Of a stretch of DNA of 64,000 nt, positions 20,904 through 30,331 are shown one piece after another (the first letter of the stretch is position 1; each line of letters opens with the position of its first letter). The stretch comes from Bin5 sp965220715 (GTDB lineage Bacteria; Chloroflexota; Anaerolineae; Caldilineales; Caldilineaceae). Under the pieces are notes generated by a model that was not told the origin of the DNA, ran no database searches, and saw nothing but the letters and a program-made list of their open reading frames with translations. The stretch lies in NCBI GenBank assembly GCA_965220715.1, contig OZ244843.1:3596001-3660000 (forward strand), read 5' to 3'. The position numbers and the translations under genes were made by a program.

Positions 20904-21730
20904 CGAAGGAGATTCTCGGGTGGATGTTGCCTGAAGCAGGATTTGCAGGATTTCTGGGGATTTTCAGGATTGAGGTCATCTGTTGATGTCTGGTCGGCGT
21001 ATCCTTTTTGCGTCGGGTGAAAGGGCAGATTGCAGCGGGGTAATGATTCTGGATAGACAACTTGAAGGAATGCATGCCAACAGATCCCCGGCAGAATGTG
21101 GGACATAGGGGTGGGACGTAAGGGTGGGTCAAGACAGGTGGCAGTGCGTCATGGTCCCACCACAAGACGCAACCAAATTGTGACCCTTCTTAAAAATAAT
21201 GTATCTTAGCAAATGGGCCGACTTCTGGGGCCGCCTCAAGCTTGTTTGACTTTTGGGAGCGGCCAAACACGAAGACCTTGAAAGAGACAGGTGTGCCTTC
21301 CAAAAGAATGTGGGAAGCACCCAAAGGAAGTCCGCGACTCAGTTTCTTGGGTCAAGGTTTTCCGAATAGTGAGAGGCGTGCCAAGTGAATGGCCCGGTTT
21401 CTGAAGTTAGTTTAGCTGGCTGGCATCTTGAAAAGGGCAGGGATCAGCGATGACTGGGGATTCATTTCAATGAATGACCAACCGTCGAGGCTGAAACTTT
21501 CGTTATGGCAGTGCGTACTAATGATCGAGTGGCACAGCCTTGGTCCCGTTGCTTATGGGGATAATTGAGGAGGCTGGCGCCGAGACCAAGATGAAATCTG
21601 TAGTGGGTTCGAATCGTATCTTGAGGCAACCCGCCAATGCTCGATGGGGTAGCTTCAATCTCTGAACTCAACTCGTGTTGCCAGCGGTAAATTCAATCTG
21701 TCATACGAAGCCAATCCTTACAAATCTGCA
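20904..21730. other. Gene-free region before ABC exporter
   Basis: No credible coding sequence is seen on either strand. The part near 20930-20985 is built from short repeats of a CAGGATTT word. The promoter of the exporter should lie at the right end, but no convincing -35/-10 pair stands out. Confidence 0.4.
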
Positions 21731-22633
21731 ATGACTGCTCCAGCCCTCTCAGCCCGCCGCCTCTGCAAACGGTATGGTAGCTTCACAGCTGTCGATGATC
21801 TCACCTTTGACGTCTTTCCCGGTGAGATATTTGGGTTGCTTGGCCCCAATGGCGCAGGAAAAACAAGCGCGATCCGTATCCTGATGGACATCTTTAGGGC
21901 GGACTTCGGCGAAGTTGAGTTGCTGGGCAGTCTGCCGGGGCAAAGCAGGGAGCGGGTCGGCTACCTGCCGGAGGAGCGGGGACTGTACCGCGACCAGAAG
22001 GTGTTGGAAGTGCTCGTCTACCTTGGACGGCTCAAGGGGGTTGACGCCAAAACGGCCAAGTGTCGCGCGGAGACTTGGCTGGAGAGGGTTGAAATGCAGG
22101 AGTGGGCCGGCAAGCGCGTCAAGGAGCTGAGCCGAGGCATGCAACAGAAAGTGCAGTTCGTTGCCTGTCTCATCCACGACCCGGAACTGCTGATTCTGGA
22201 TGAGCCTTTCCAGGGTCTGGATCCGGTAAATGTCGAGGTTCTTAAAGGGCTGATGCGTTCGCTGGTCGACGAGGGCAAGACAATTGTGCTGAGCGCGCAC
22301 CAGATGAACCTGGTGGAAGAGCTATGTGACCGGATTCTGCTGATAAACAGAGGGAAGCAGCTGCTATATGGCTCGCTGCAGCAGATCAAACGGGATTTTG
22401 CGCCCAACTCGGTACGGGTTCGTGCCGAGAATATTCCGGAGAACCTACCGGGAGTCGTCCGAAGCGAGCGGAATGGCGATGTGGCGATACTCACACTTGA
22501 GGGGGTCTCAGCGCAGGAGCTCTTGGCCGCGCTGGTGGAGCGGAACGTGCAGGTGGAGAGTTTTGAACGCGCCACGGTTCCTTTGAACGATATTTTCGTG
22601 GCGATGGTACAAGGCAGCGAGAGTGAAGAGTAG
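21731..22633 (+). CDS. ABC-2 exporter ATP-binding subunit
   Basis: The 300-residue protein is the ATPase of an ABC-2 type exporter. Walker A GPNGAGKT is at 38-45, signature LSRGMQQ at 133-139, and Walker B LLILDEP at 153-159, followed by the His switch LSAHQM near 196. The C-terminal ~80 residues form the extra domain common in NatA/DrrA-like subunits. The adjacent permease begins 143 bases downstream, so both should act together at the cytoplasmic membrane. The transported substrate, possibly Na+ or a drug as in NatAB, is not shown by sequence. Confidence 0.93.
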   Translation: MTAPALSARRLCKRYGSFTAVDDLTFDVFPGEIFGLLGPNGAGKTSAIRILMDIFRADFGEVELLGSLPGQSRERVGYLPEERGLYRDQKVLEVLVYLGRLKGVDAKTAKCRAETWLERVEMQEWAGKRVKELSRGMQQKVQFVACLIHDPELLILDEPFQGLDPVNVEVLKGLMRSLVDEGKTIVLSAHQMNLVEELCDRILLINRGKQLLYGSLQQIKRDFAPNSVRVRAENIPENLPGVVRSERNGDVAILTLEGVSAQELLAALVERNVQVESFERATVPLNDIFVAMVQGSESEE

Positions 22634-22776
22634 AGGCCACTGTCCGCGACAAGAACAGCCCGTGGTCATCCGACGGCTCAAACTTGCCGGCGCCGCGACG
22701 CGGGCAGTTCGTGACTGGCGCGGATACCAGTCAACACGCGACGTATACAAACTCACAGATGGGGTCTGAGGACACT

Positions 22777-24003
22777 ATGAACAGAGTTCTCACAATTGCC
22801 TGGCATGAGTATAAGGTAAATGTCCGGCGACCTGACTTTATCATTTTCACGTCGCTTGTTCCGCTGCTGGGACTGATCGCGCTTCTGGTCAGCGTCTTCT
22901 TTGGGCGTCAAGCAGGGGGGGCCATTGTTAGCGTGTTTGACGACGGCCCGGAAATCACGGCGGTCGTCGATCAATCCGGCAGTTTCAGGCCGATAATGCC
23001 CCGGTTTGAGGCAGCGTATGTCCCGTACGACGACGAGGCCACAGCTCGAAAAGCCCTGGAGGACGAAGTTGTGAAGAGGGTTGTAGTGGTGCCGGCAACC
23101 TATCCTCAAAAAGGGGATGTGACGGTGGTTACTGCGGCGAGCAGGTTTTCCGAAGCTGGGACGACCGGATTACGCGATTTCTTCATGGCGCATCTTGTTC
23201 AGAAAGTTGGCGACGGGACGCTGCGGGCGCGTCTGATAGATCCTTTTGACGCACAGATCGAGTTCTTGAATGAGAGCGGTCAGACCTCTGGCGGAGCTGC
23301 CGGCGAGTTTTTGGGGTTCATTGTTCCCTTTTTGTTCAGCATGCTGCTGGTCGTCACGGTTTTCGTTTCGTCCGGCTATCTGGTTCGCAGCGTTGCCGAG
23401 GAAAAGGCAAGCCGAGTCATTGAGATCATTCTTTCATCGGTGACGCCGCAACAGCTTCTAGCCGGAAAGGTTATGGGCCTGGGGGCGCTGGGACTGACGC
23501 AGATTTTCGTCTGGATCGCATCTGCGACCGGCCTGGGCGGCGGGCTCGCCGTGCTGACGGGAATCGTGCTCCCATTATTTTCGCGTGTGGAGGTATTCGG
23601 GCTGGCACTGGTCTACTACATTTTGGGTTTCGGTGTCTACGCCGTGCTCATTGCAGCAATAGGCACGCTGGGGTCCAACTTCCAAGAGAGCCAGCAGATT
23701 ACAGGCATTTTCATTTTTATTGCAGCAATCCCGATGATGTTTTTTGGCGCAATCCTTACGAATCCGAATGGTATGGTTGTGCGGGCGCTATCCTGGTTCC
23801 CCCTGACTGCGCCGACCTCGATGATGTTGCGGCTTCCGCTTGGGGAGGTACCCTTGATCGATATTGCCGGCAGCATCGGGGTACTGCTGGCAACGATTCC
23901 GCTGGTTGTGTGGCTTGGCGCGAAGATCTTCCGGTTGGGGATGTTGATGTACGGCAAGAGACCCGGAATCGTGGAGATTGTGCGGCTGCTGAGACAAGCG
24001 TAA
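22777..24003 (+). CDS. ABC-2 exporter permease (NatB-like)
   Basis: I start at ATG 22777, which has GAGGA close upstream and begins NRVLTIAWHEYKVNVRRPDF, the usual N-terminus of this family; the frame is open to 22684. The 408-residue protein has one N-terminal membrane helix (FTSLVPLLGLIALLVSVFF), a ~150-residue outer domain, and then five to six helices from about residue 180. The EEKASRVIEIILSSVTPQQLLAGK signature typical of NatB/YhaP permeases follows the first of these. It pairs with the ATPase gene just upstream. Confidence 0.92.
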   Translation: MNRVLTIAWHEYKVNVRRPDFIIFTSLVPLLGLIALLVSVFFGRQAGGAIVSVFDDGPEITAVVDQSGSFRPIMPRFEAAYVPYDDEATARKALEDEVVKRVVVVPATYPQKGDVTVVTAASRFSEAGTTGLRDFFMAHLVQKVGDGTLRARLIDPFDAQIEFLNESGQTSGGAAGEFLGFIVPFLFSMLLVVTVFVSSGYLVRSVAEEKASRVIEIILSSVTPQQLLAGKVMGLGALGLTQIFVWIASATGLGGGLAVLTGIVLPLFSRVEVFGLALVYYILGFGVYAVLIAAIGTLGSNFQESQQITGIFIFIAAIPMMFFGAILTNPNGMVVRALSWFPLTAPTSMMLRLPLGEVPLIDIAGSIGVLLATIPLVVWLGAKIFRLGMLMYGKRPGIVEIVRLLRQA

Positions 24004-24362
24004 GGAATAGGACTAGGTTCCGTTGACATTTTGGGAAGGCTGTTCAGATGTCAACAAGAACTGAAAGCCTGCAGGCCTGTTAGGGATGTTTCTCGCTTGA
24101 ATGTTGAAATAGACAAAACCAATTGATCCGCGAAGTCACGCGAAGGGTCGCGAAGAACACCTTTTTGTCCGCGGAGGACGCGGAGGGACGCGGAGAACAC
24201 CAAAGGCGTATCGGATTTTCTTTGCGTGACTGCGCCGCCCTTCGACGATCAGGCGTAATTTGCACCTGGAAGTCGTTGTTCAGACAAACGTCAACGAGCC
24301 CTAGCAAAGCCGCCGGCGCAAGAAGGGCAGACTGAAAGCGCTTAAAGAAAGTTTGAAACGGG
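24004..24362. repeat. Convergent spacer with GCGAAGG/GCGGAGG repeats
   Basis: The 359-base gap between convergent genes holds a cluster at about 24127-24207. It alternates CGCGAAG and CGCGGAGG words around a CACCTTTTTGTCCGCGG stretch. The same wording occurs inside elements A (9824) and D (29726), but no CAGGGCAA end is present here, so this is a fragment or an unrelated spread of the same simple repeat. No gene is seen. Confidence 0.5.
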
Positions 24363-25520
24363 TCAGCTGGTTGAGGCCGCCTTTTGCAATGCCTGGATCA
24401 GCCTTTCGAGGTCAGTCGGACTGTTGTAGGCCTGGATGGAAATGCGTATTCCAGGCTGGCCGCGATGTTCTCCTACCGGTACAACGATGCGATCTTCCTC
24501 CCAAAGCCGCTGATACAGTTCGACCTTGCCGGGGAGCAGTACCAGGCGCATCTGCGCCCACATTGAAGGAGGGCTGATGGCCGGCAACCCGGACATCGCC
24601 AAGATGCGATCCTCGCTCTCCTTCAGAAGCCGATGGCAGGCTTGACGCACTTGCGGCCAATCGTTTTGCTGGTGGAAATCGATGGCGGCGGGAACGCTCA
24701 GGTAGGCGGCCGGGTCGATTGTGCCCACCCAAGTGAAGTAGTCCTGAAACCGGGACGGACCCGGTTCTTCTCTTTCCCAACCGTGGCTGACGACGAGGGG
24801 TTCCAGCAGGGCTTGCCTTTCTGGCCGGGCGTAGAGGAAACCTGCGCCGCGTGCGCTGCTAAGCCATTTGTGGCAGTTGCCGCAGTAGAAATCGGCGCCG
24901 ATCTTCTCCATATCCAGGTCCAACTGACCGGGTGCGTGAGCGCCGTCCACGACTGTAACGATTCCCGCCTCCCTGGCCCGCCGGCAGATCTCTTCTATGG
25001 GCAAAATCAACGCGCTTGGCGACGTGATGTGACTCAAGGAGATCACTTTGGTGCGTTCATCAACACCGGACCAGATCTGCTCGACGATGTTGGCGGGTTC
25101 TGCGACCGGCACAGCGATCGGTTGGTTCAGGAGCCTCGCCCCGTTCTTTTCGCAATTGAAACGCCAGGTGCGGTCGATAGCGCCGTACTCATGATCTGTG
25201 GTCAGGACAGCGTCGCCTTCCTTTAGATCGAGGGAGCGGGCGACGATATTCAGCCCATAGGTAACGTTGGGAACGAATGTCAGATCGTTGGCGGAGGCGT
25301 TGATGAACGCGCCCAGTTTTTCTCTGGCCGCGGCCAACAGCTCCGGAGCACGCTTACCAAGAAAGTGAACGGGATTCGCTTCCAGTTCCCTTTGCCAATG
25401 CTGATAATCCTCAAAGACAGGGCGAGGCACGGCGCCGAAGCTGCCGTGGTTGAGATAGACGACATCCGGGTCGAGCAGGTACTGTTCAGCCAGATGGGGG
25501 AGGGGCAGGGAGAGCGACAT
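24363..25520 (-). CDS. Class V aminotransferase, isopenicillin-N epimerase-like
   Basis: The 385-residue PLP enzyme belongs to fold type I, class V. It opens with VVYLNHGSFGAVPRPV, a phrase typical of CefD-like proteins. DGAHAPGQ at 192-199 holds the Asp that contacts the PLP ring nitrogen, and GNCHKWL at 214-220 holds Lys218, the Schiff-base lysine. Many such proteins annotated as isopenicillin-N epimerases act as cysteine desulfurases or transaminases on other substrates, and no beta-lactam genes are nearby, so the substrate is open. The HIT gene lies 12 bases upstream. Confidence 0.9.
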   Translation of the reverse strand: MSLSLPLPHLAEQYLLDPDVVYLNHGSFGAVPRPVFEDYQHWQRELEANPVHFLGKRAPELLAAAREKLGAFINASANDLTFVPNVTYGLNIVARSLDLKEGDAVLTTDHEYGAIDRTWRFNCEKNGARLLNQPIAVPVAEPANIVEQIWSGVDERTKVISLSHITSPSALILPIEEICRRAREAGIVTVVDGAHAPGQLDLDMEKIGADFYCGNCHKWLSSARGAGFLYARPERQALLEPLVVSHGWEREEPGPSRFQDYFTWVGTIDPAAYLSVPAAIDFHQQNDWPQVRQACHRLLKESEDRILAMSGLPAISPPSMWAQMRLVLLPGKVELYQRLWEEDRIVVPVGEHRGQPGIRISIQAYNSPTDLERLIQALQKAASTS

Positions 25521-25532
25521 GGGAAGGCTTTC

Positions 25533-26009
25533 CTATAATTTCAAGTCAGATAGCGCCGTCCGCAGCTTTTCGGCGTAGGGTTGGCGCTGCGAAGGCGTCG
25601 TCAGGAATCGCTCAGGTGTGCGGGCGTACAAACCGTCGTTAAGGTAGCGCGGGAAAACGTGCTGGTGGAAGTGCCAGACTTCCTGCATGCCGGCCGGCTC
25701 ATTGTGCTGGCGGGTTGAAACGCCTTCGCAGCCGTAGGCGGCCTTCATGGCCAGTGCGATTTCGCGACTGGCGCGGTAGATTTCGGTCCCGTAGGTCTCC
25801 GGGAGATCGTAGATGTTCTCGTAGTGATCCCAGGGAATCAGGATGACATGCCCCGGATTTCGGGGCCACCAGTGCGACGAAATGAAGCCAATAACAAGGT
25901 TGGTACGCAGTACAATGTCGCTGGCGACAGTGTAGCTGGTTTTGTCTTCAATCGCGGCGGCAATTTTGCAGAAGGGACAGTTATAGTCTGGCGGTTCGTG
26001 GTTGTACAC
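25533..26009 (-). CDS. HIT-family nucleotide hydrolase/transferase
   Basis: The 158-residue protein has the HIT triad HFHQHVF with His113, His115 and His117, preceded by a CPFC zinc-type pair at 11-14 near the N-terminus. HIT proteins cleave nucleoside phosphoramidates or dinucleoside polyphosphates. The start is a GTG one base after the stop of the upstream unknown gene (TAACGTG), so translation is probably coupled. The aminotransferase follows 12 bases downstream. Confidence 0.9.
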   Translation of the reverse strand: MYNHEPPDYNCPFCKIAAAIEDKTSYTVASDIVLRTNLVIGFISSHWWPRNPGHVILIPWDHYENIYDLPETYGTEIYRASREIALAMKAAYGCEGVSTRQHNEPAGMQEVWHFHQHVFPRYLNDGLYARTPERFLTTPSQRQPYAEKLRTALSDLKL

Positions 26010-26010
26010 G

Positions 26011-26517
26011 TTAGGAAGTTTCCAGCCGGGCGAGGCCCTCGTCGATGACAGGAGCCAGCTCGCTCAGTTGTGATAGGGCGGCTGCCACTTGCTTGCCGAA
26101 GCCCGACTTGGTAAAGCAAACCGGAAGGCTAAGGCGCTCTGACAGGTTAGTTCTTGAGAAGCGAACGCCTTCCGCACCCCAGCCGTTTGCGACCTCCGCC
26201 ATTCGATCAACGGTGAACGCGTTGAACTGTTCCCTGTCAAAAAGATTCTTGTGGCCGATGTGCAGATCGATGGCTAGTGTCTTGGCGTCAAGGGTCTCCT
26301 GGGTGAGTCCGAACTCGAAGTGGATGCCGTCCAGCCCGTGGTTGTACCAGTTGCCCTTGGCGACCTGCATGTAAACGCCGGCATGATAGGGGCCAATAAA
26401 GGATGACCAGCCGCCAGCAGCGTACCAGTCCATGTTACTCAACTGCCGCATAACCTTCATGCACTGGGGTTGCTGTTCGACGAACAGTTGCCAGCTTGGG
26501 GGAATCGTTGTTGTCAT
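26011..26517 (-). CDS. Hypothetical protein, 168 residues
   Basis: The start ATG 26517-26515 has GAGGAAA a few bases upstream. I do not recognise the family. The protein is soluble, rich in aromatic and Gly residues near the start (MDWYAAGGWSSFIGPYHAG), and has no visible membrane segment or enzyme motif. It is coupled to the HIT gene by a one-base gap. The order unknown gene, HIT protein, aminotransferase looks like one operon. Confidence 0.75.
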   Translation of the reverse strand: MTTTIPPSWQLFVEQQPQCMKVMRQLSNMDWYAAGGWSSFIGPYHAGVYMQVAKGNWYNHGLDGIHFEFGLTQETLDAKTLAIDLHIGHKNLFDREQFNAFTVDRMAEVANGWGAEGVRFSRTNLSERLSLPVCFTKSGFGKQVAAALSQLSELAPVIDEGLARLETS

Positions 26518-26604
26518 ATCTGTTTCCTCGCAAATCAAATATTAATGAACGGGTGTGGTTGTGTGGATATGGAATGGTTGTAGAACCGGAGACCAGACTC
26601 TCGG

Positions 26605-27537
26605 TCACAGATGGGTGTACATTTCGCCGGTCAGTTCGACCGAAACTTGCCAAAGCTGGCGCGCCGGTTCCTCATCGTAAGCGGTTTTTCTGGCTGTCAC
26701 CTTGCTGGGGTGTCCCCGCATTCCCATCCAACCGTCGGGGCCGACAAAATCGCCCCCCCTGACGTCGGGCGCGGTCGCTGCGTACAGTTGCGGCAATGCG
26801 CCTTGCTCGGCGCTCTGGGCCAGAAGGGCGTTTAAGGCGCGCATCATCAGCATTTCGATGCTGGACCCTCTGTCTCTCGGCCCCGCGAACTGGAGATTTG
26901 TGGCGGCCCAACCAGGGTGGGCTGCGACGCTTATTGTGTCTGCACCTTTGCGCTCCAGACGGCGATGCAATTCAATCGTAAAGAGCAGATTGGCGAGTTT
27001 GCTTTGGGAATAGGCGCCAAAGCGTGTGTATTTCCGCTTCCCATGCAGGTCGCTGAAATCGATGCGGCCGCTTCGATGGGCCATGCTGCTGACGCTGACG
27101 ATCCGGCTGGCGGGAGTCTCCAACAGGAGGGGCAGTAAGGCGCCCGTCAAGGCAAAATGGCCCAAGTGATTGACGCCGAATTGTCGTTCAAAGCCCTGCG
27201 CGGTTTCCCGGCGAGGAATTGCCATTACGCCGGCATTGTTTATCAGGATGTCCAGCCGGGCCAAGTCGCTGCGGAGTGTTTCGGCGCAGCGACGCACGGA
27301 CTCCAGGTCCGCCAAGTCGAGCTCTATTACTTCGAGCTGAGCCTGCGGCAGACTTTGGAGTATCTCTGCCTTGGCCTGTTCGGCCCGTGGAACAGAGCGG
27401 CAGGCAAGCAGAACGCGGGCACCTTTGACGGCCAGAGTCAGGGCAGAATGAAAGCCAAGGCCGCTGTTTGCTCCCGTAACGAGAGCAACCCGGTCTGTCT
27501 GATCGGGAATGTCGGCGCCGCTCCATTTTGGTTTCAT
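26605..27537 (-). CDS. Short-chain dehydrogenase/reductase
   Basis: Using ATG 27537-27535, the product has 310 residues; the open frame further upstream runs into repeat sequence and looks unlike protein. The cofactor motif TGANSGLG is at 21-28, NNAG at 100-103, and the catalytic YSQSK at 176-180 with a Ser in VSVSSMA near 150. It resembles retinol dehydrogenase/WWOX-like SDRs of bacteria, with an R after the first strand suggesting NADP. The substrate is unknown. A dispersed repeat begins 20 bases upstream of the start. Confidence 0.9.
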   Translation of the reverse strand: MKPKWSGADIPDQTDRVALVTGANSGLGFHSALTLAVKGARVLLACRSVPRAEQAKAEILQSLPQAQLEVIELDLADLESVRRCAETLRSDLARLDILINNAGVMAIPRRETAQGFERQFGVNHLGHFALTGALLPLLLETPASRIVSVSSMAHRSGRIDFSDLHGKRKYTRFGAYSQSKLANLLFTIELHRRLERKGADTISVAAHPGWAATNLQFAGPRDRGSSIEMLMMRALNALLAQSAEQGALPQLYAATAPDVRGGDFVGPDGWMGMRGHPSKVTARKTAYDEEPARQLWQVSVELTGEMYTHL

Positions 27538-27556
27538 CTGTAGTCTCAAATCAATT

Positions 27557-27689
27557 GTGCGTTCATTGTGAAGGCCCGCTTTTTTACGCGCTACGTATTG
27601 AAGATTGCGTTTTGCGTAAAGGCAGACAAGATAACCAATATGCCATTGCGTAACCGGTGCAAAAAGCCGTGGTGCAAATTGGGTTTTAC
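27557..27689. repeat. Dispersed ~130-bp repeat, copy 1
   Basis: The segment from GTGCGTTCA to GGGTTTTAC matches 62060-62185 in order and spacing, including a GCGTAAAG word, GCGTAAC, GTGCAAAAA/GTGCGAAAAA and the terminal GGGTTTTAC. Identity is partial. It lies just upstream of the SDR gene. It has no coding potential, and its nature is unknown. Confidence 0.6.
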
Positions 27690-27874
27690 GACAGTTCAGG
27701 AAGCTGAAGAAAGCCAGCAATGTCCTGAAATTACTCAACATCGAATCGTAGGCCGGGAAGAGTTCTCTCCCTGTCTGCTGGAAATCCTGGCGAGACAGAC
27801 CTATCTTAACTGCCGTTCCTGCCATATCCAATTTACCGGAATTGCTTCGCACCAGTTGGATCCTTTGGGCAACG

Positions 27875-28568
27875 CAGGGCAAGCGCATCTTGATTCGGAC
27901 GCCAAAATAGCCGGAGAAGGGCGCCCACAAGGGGCGCCCCTACCGACTGTTTTCTCTCGGCGATATGCCGTGAGGAGGGCGCCCACAAGGGGTGCCCCTA
28001 CCAGTTGTCATCACCGGGCGTTAAGCTTAGAGAAGGGCACCCACAAGGGGTGCCCCTACCAGTTGTCATCACCGGGCGTTAAGCTTAGAGAAGGGCACCC
28101 ACAAGGGGTGCCCCTACCAGTTGTCATTACCGGGCGTTAAGCTTAGAGAAGGGCACCCACAAGGGGTGCCCCTACCAGTTGTCATCACCGGGCGTTAAGC
28201 TTAGAGAAGGGCACCCACAAGGGGTGCCCCTACCGATTGTTTTCTCTCGGCGCTATGGCTAGAGAAGGGCACCCACAAGGGGTGCCCCTACCAGTTGTCA
28301 TCACCGGGCGTTAAGCTTAGAGAAGGGCACCCACAAGGGGTGCCCCAACCGATTGTCTTCTTTCGTGGTTATGCCGTGAGAAGGGGGCCCACAAGGGGCG
28401 CCCCTAGCCGACTCTCGGGGTTATGCCCTGAGGAGGGCGCCCAAAAGGGGCGTCCCTACCGATTGTCTTCTCTCGGGGTTATGCCTAGAGAAGGGCGCCC
28501 ACAGGGGGCGCCTTTCTCGATTCAGGCAGCCTCACGTGGTTTTGTCCCAATGTGATGCAATTGCCCTG
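27875..28568. mobile_element. MITE-like element, copy C (11 hairpin units)
   Basis: The 694-bp element starts CAGGGCAAGCGCATC and ends GATGCAATTGCCCTG. Flanks are TTGGGCAACG (27865-27874) and TTGGGCAACC (28569-28578), a 9/10 direct repeat. Between the shared left border (TTCGGACGCCAAAATAGCC) and the right border (GATTCAGGCAGCCTCACGTG) sits a tandem array of eleven hairpin units. It codes for nothing. Confidence 0.82.
27916..28521. repeat. 58-bp hairpin repeat array, 11 units
   Basis: Units begin at 27916, 27974, 28032, 28090, 28148, 28206, 28264, 28322, 28380, 28432 and 28490; all steps are 58 bases except one of 52. Each starts with an inverted repeat, arms GGGCACCC/GGGTGCCC or GGGCGCCC/GGGCGCCC around a 5-base loop. 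A spacer such as TACCAGTTGTCATCACC or GATTGTCTTCTCTCGG follows. Units 28032-28206 are nearly identical, showing recent local expansion. Confidence 0.9.
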
Positions 28569-28948
28569 TTGGGCAACCTTTTAGGGCTTCCTCGAAACTG
28601 TGAAATGTGGTACATTGTGCCGACTACACCGACCGCCACGGCCTGCCAGGTTTCATGCAATTGTCTGCCAATATTTCCCCTCGCGACTCTCGAATGTGAG
28701 AGTTGGAAAGAGAGGCGTTCGATTTTCAGTCGACTCCGATCTGTGCCCTCGATAGTAGTACCGTGCACGACTTTGAGTGGTCAGAGCAGGCCAATTAGTC
28801 GCACACGCGCACCGTTTCAGTCGCAGTTCAATCCACACAAGAGCACGCCGACATTTTCCATTTCTGCTCACGGGGTCGTACCTTTCCGATTCGCCGACTC
28901 CCGGCGGGCCAGTCCGATGCACTGGCTTGCAACAGAGGGACTGTACCG
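28569..28948. other. Gene-free spacer upstream of nucleotidyltransferase
   Basis: After the right target-site copy (28569-28578) no gene is visible. The sequence should contain the promoter of the interrupted nucleotidyltransferase gene, but no strong promoter is apparent. Confidence 0.4.
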
Positions 28949-30274
28949 GTGTTGGTGAGGCAGGCCAAGAGTCTGGCGGAAGAATGGGTGCATCACGAAG
29001 GAAGCAAGTTGGCGGGCTTGCAGGGGGTTTACCTCGTAGGTTCCGTGACGACCCTCCCGGACTGGGCCCATCTACCGGAAACTTCCGACGTGGATGTCAC
29101 GGTCGTGATGGAAGATCCGCCGTCAAAGAAATTAGGGAAGTTCAAGTACCAGGATCTCTTGCTTGAAGTGTCATTTGAGGAAAGGGACACGATTCAGTCA
29201 GCTGAGAGTGTCCTTGGCCATCCCCATTTGGCGGGCGGGATTCGTTCCATGCACATTGTTGTCGATCACACCGGTCACCTTGGGCGATTGCAGGAGGAAG
29301 TGGCCAGCAAGTATTCTTGCCGACGGTGGGTGGGGCAACGGTGTCAGGAGGCTACTGCCAAGGCTGAAGGGATGCTCCAATCATTGGAAGAATCGGCGCC
29401 GTTGCACGGACAGGTGACTGCATGGTTGTTTGGAACAAGCTTGACTACCCTCATTCTCCTGGTTGCGGGGCTCCGGGCGCCAACCGTCAGGCGCAGATAT
29501 GTAGAGGCCCGGCAGCTGCTAATTGAACAAGGCAGGCCGGATTTTTACGAAGAGTTGCTAAAGCTACTTGGGTGCTGCAACTGGAGCCGGAGTCAGGCTG
29601 AAGGGCATTTGGCTGCGGTCGCGGCAGCATTTGACCAGGCCAAATGCTTGCCCAAGGGCGAATTTCCGTATGCAGCAGATATCAGCAATGCTGCACGGCC
29701 AGTCGCGATAGATGGCAGTCGTGCGCAGGGCAATTGCATCTTAATTGGGACGCCACAATAGCCCGCGAAGGGGCAGGAAGAACACCTTTTTTGTCCGCGA
29801 AGGGGCGCGAAGAAAACCTTTTTTTGTCCACGGAGGGGCGCGGAGGACATCTTAGACCCTTCTTGTCCACGGAGGGGCAGGGAGAACAGGGCAATTGCAT
29901 CTAAGTTCGGACGCCAAAATAGCCCGCGAAGGGCGCCCACAAGGGGTGCCCCTACCGATTCAGGCAGGCTCACGTGGGTTTGTCCCAATTTGATGCAATT
30001 GCCCTGCAGTCGTGCGTTGATAGAGCAGGGATTACATCGAGAGGCCGTATACTGGATGGTTGCGACGTTTTCGCGTTGCTGTTGGATCTTTCATTTCAAT
30101 AGCTCCAATGTCATAGGAGATCGCTTCCTACAGAGCTATCAGTCGATGTTGGGCGATCTCGGAATCGGTTCGTTTGCTGACTTAAAGGCCCGCAGCAGTC
30201 AAGTCCGAAAGTTTCTCCCGCGAGTCACAGAAATGGCGGAAGCAATTGTTGCTGGCACTCCAGAGATAGATTAA
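28949..30274 (+). pseudogene. Nucleotidyltransferase gene split by mobile element D
   Basis: The first part runs from GTG 28949 to 29725 in frame, then enters the element and stops at 29759-29761. The second part resumes at 30017 in the same frame and ends at 30274. Deleting 29726-30016 (element plus one target copy, 291 bases) joins GSRA to LIEQGLHREAVYW and yields 344 residues. The N-terminus has a polymerase-beta-type nucleotidyltransferase core: LVGSV near residue 30, SDVDVTVV near 46 with two metal-binding Asp, and LLLEVSF near 70. It resembles aminoglycoside or minimal nucleotidyltransferases; the substrate is unknown. AGAGGGA precedes the start. The truncated product keeps the catalytic core, so partial function cannot be excluded. 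Confidence 0.85.
29726..30006. mobile_element. MITE-like element, copy D, inserted in a gene
   Basis: The 281-bp element has perfect 15-base inverted ends, CAGGGCAATTGCATC and GATGCAATTGCCCTG. It is flanked by a perfect 10-bp target duplication CAGTCGTGCG at 29716-29725 and 30007-30016. The inside matches copy A: GCGAAGG and GCGGAGG blocks with T-runs, an internal copy of the left end near 29887, one hairpin unit and the right border. The intact ends, perfect duplication and position in a coding sequence point to a recent insertion. Confidence 0.9.
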
Positions 30275-30331
30275 AGACTCAGATCGGAAGCAAACGAATT
30301 CAATTGACCAAGGAAGGGAGGGCAGTCGCTG

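Noticed and set aside
20858..21320. Small minus-strand frames before the ABC exporter
   Set aside because: They lie in sequence made of CAGGATTT-type words, have no ribosome-binding sites and differ in frame with no supporting composition.
24363..25520. Beta-lactam pathway gene (isopenicillin-N epimerase)
   Set aside because: Only the family resemblance supports it; no other beta-lactam gene is present, so the specific function is not claimed.
27538..27930. Extended N-terminus of the SDR protein up to 27930
   Set aside because: It runs through the dispersed repeat and into element C; the conserved SDR sequence begins at 27537.
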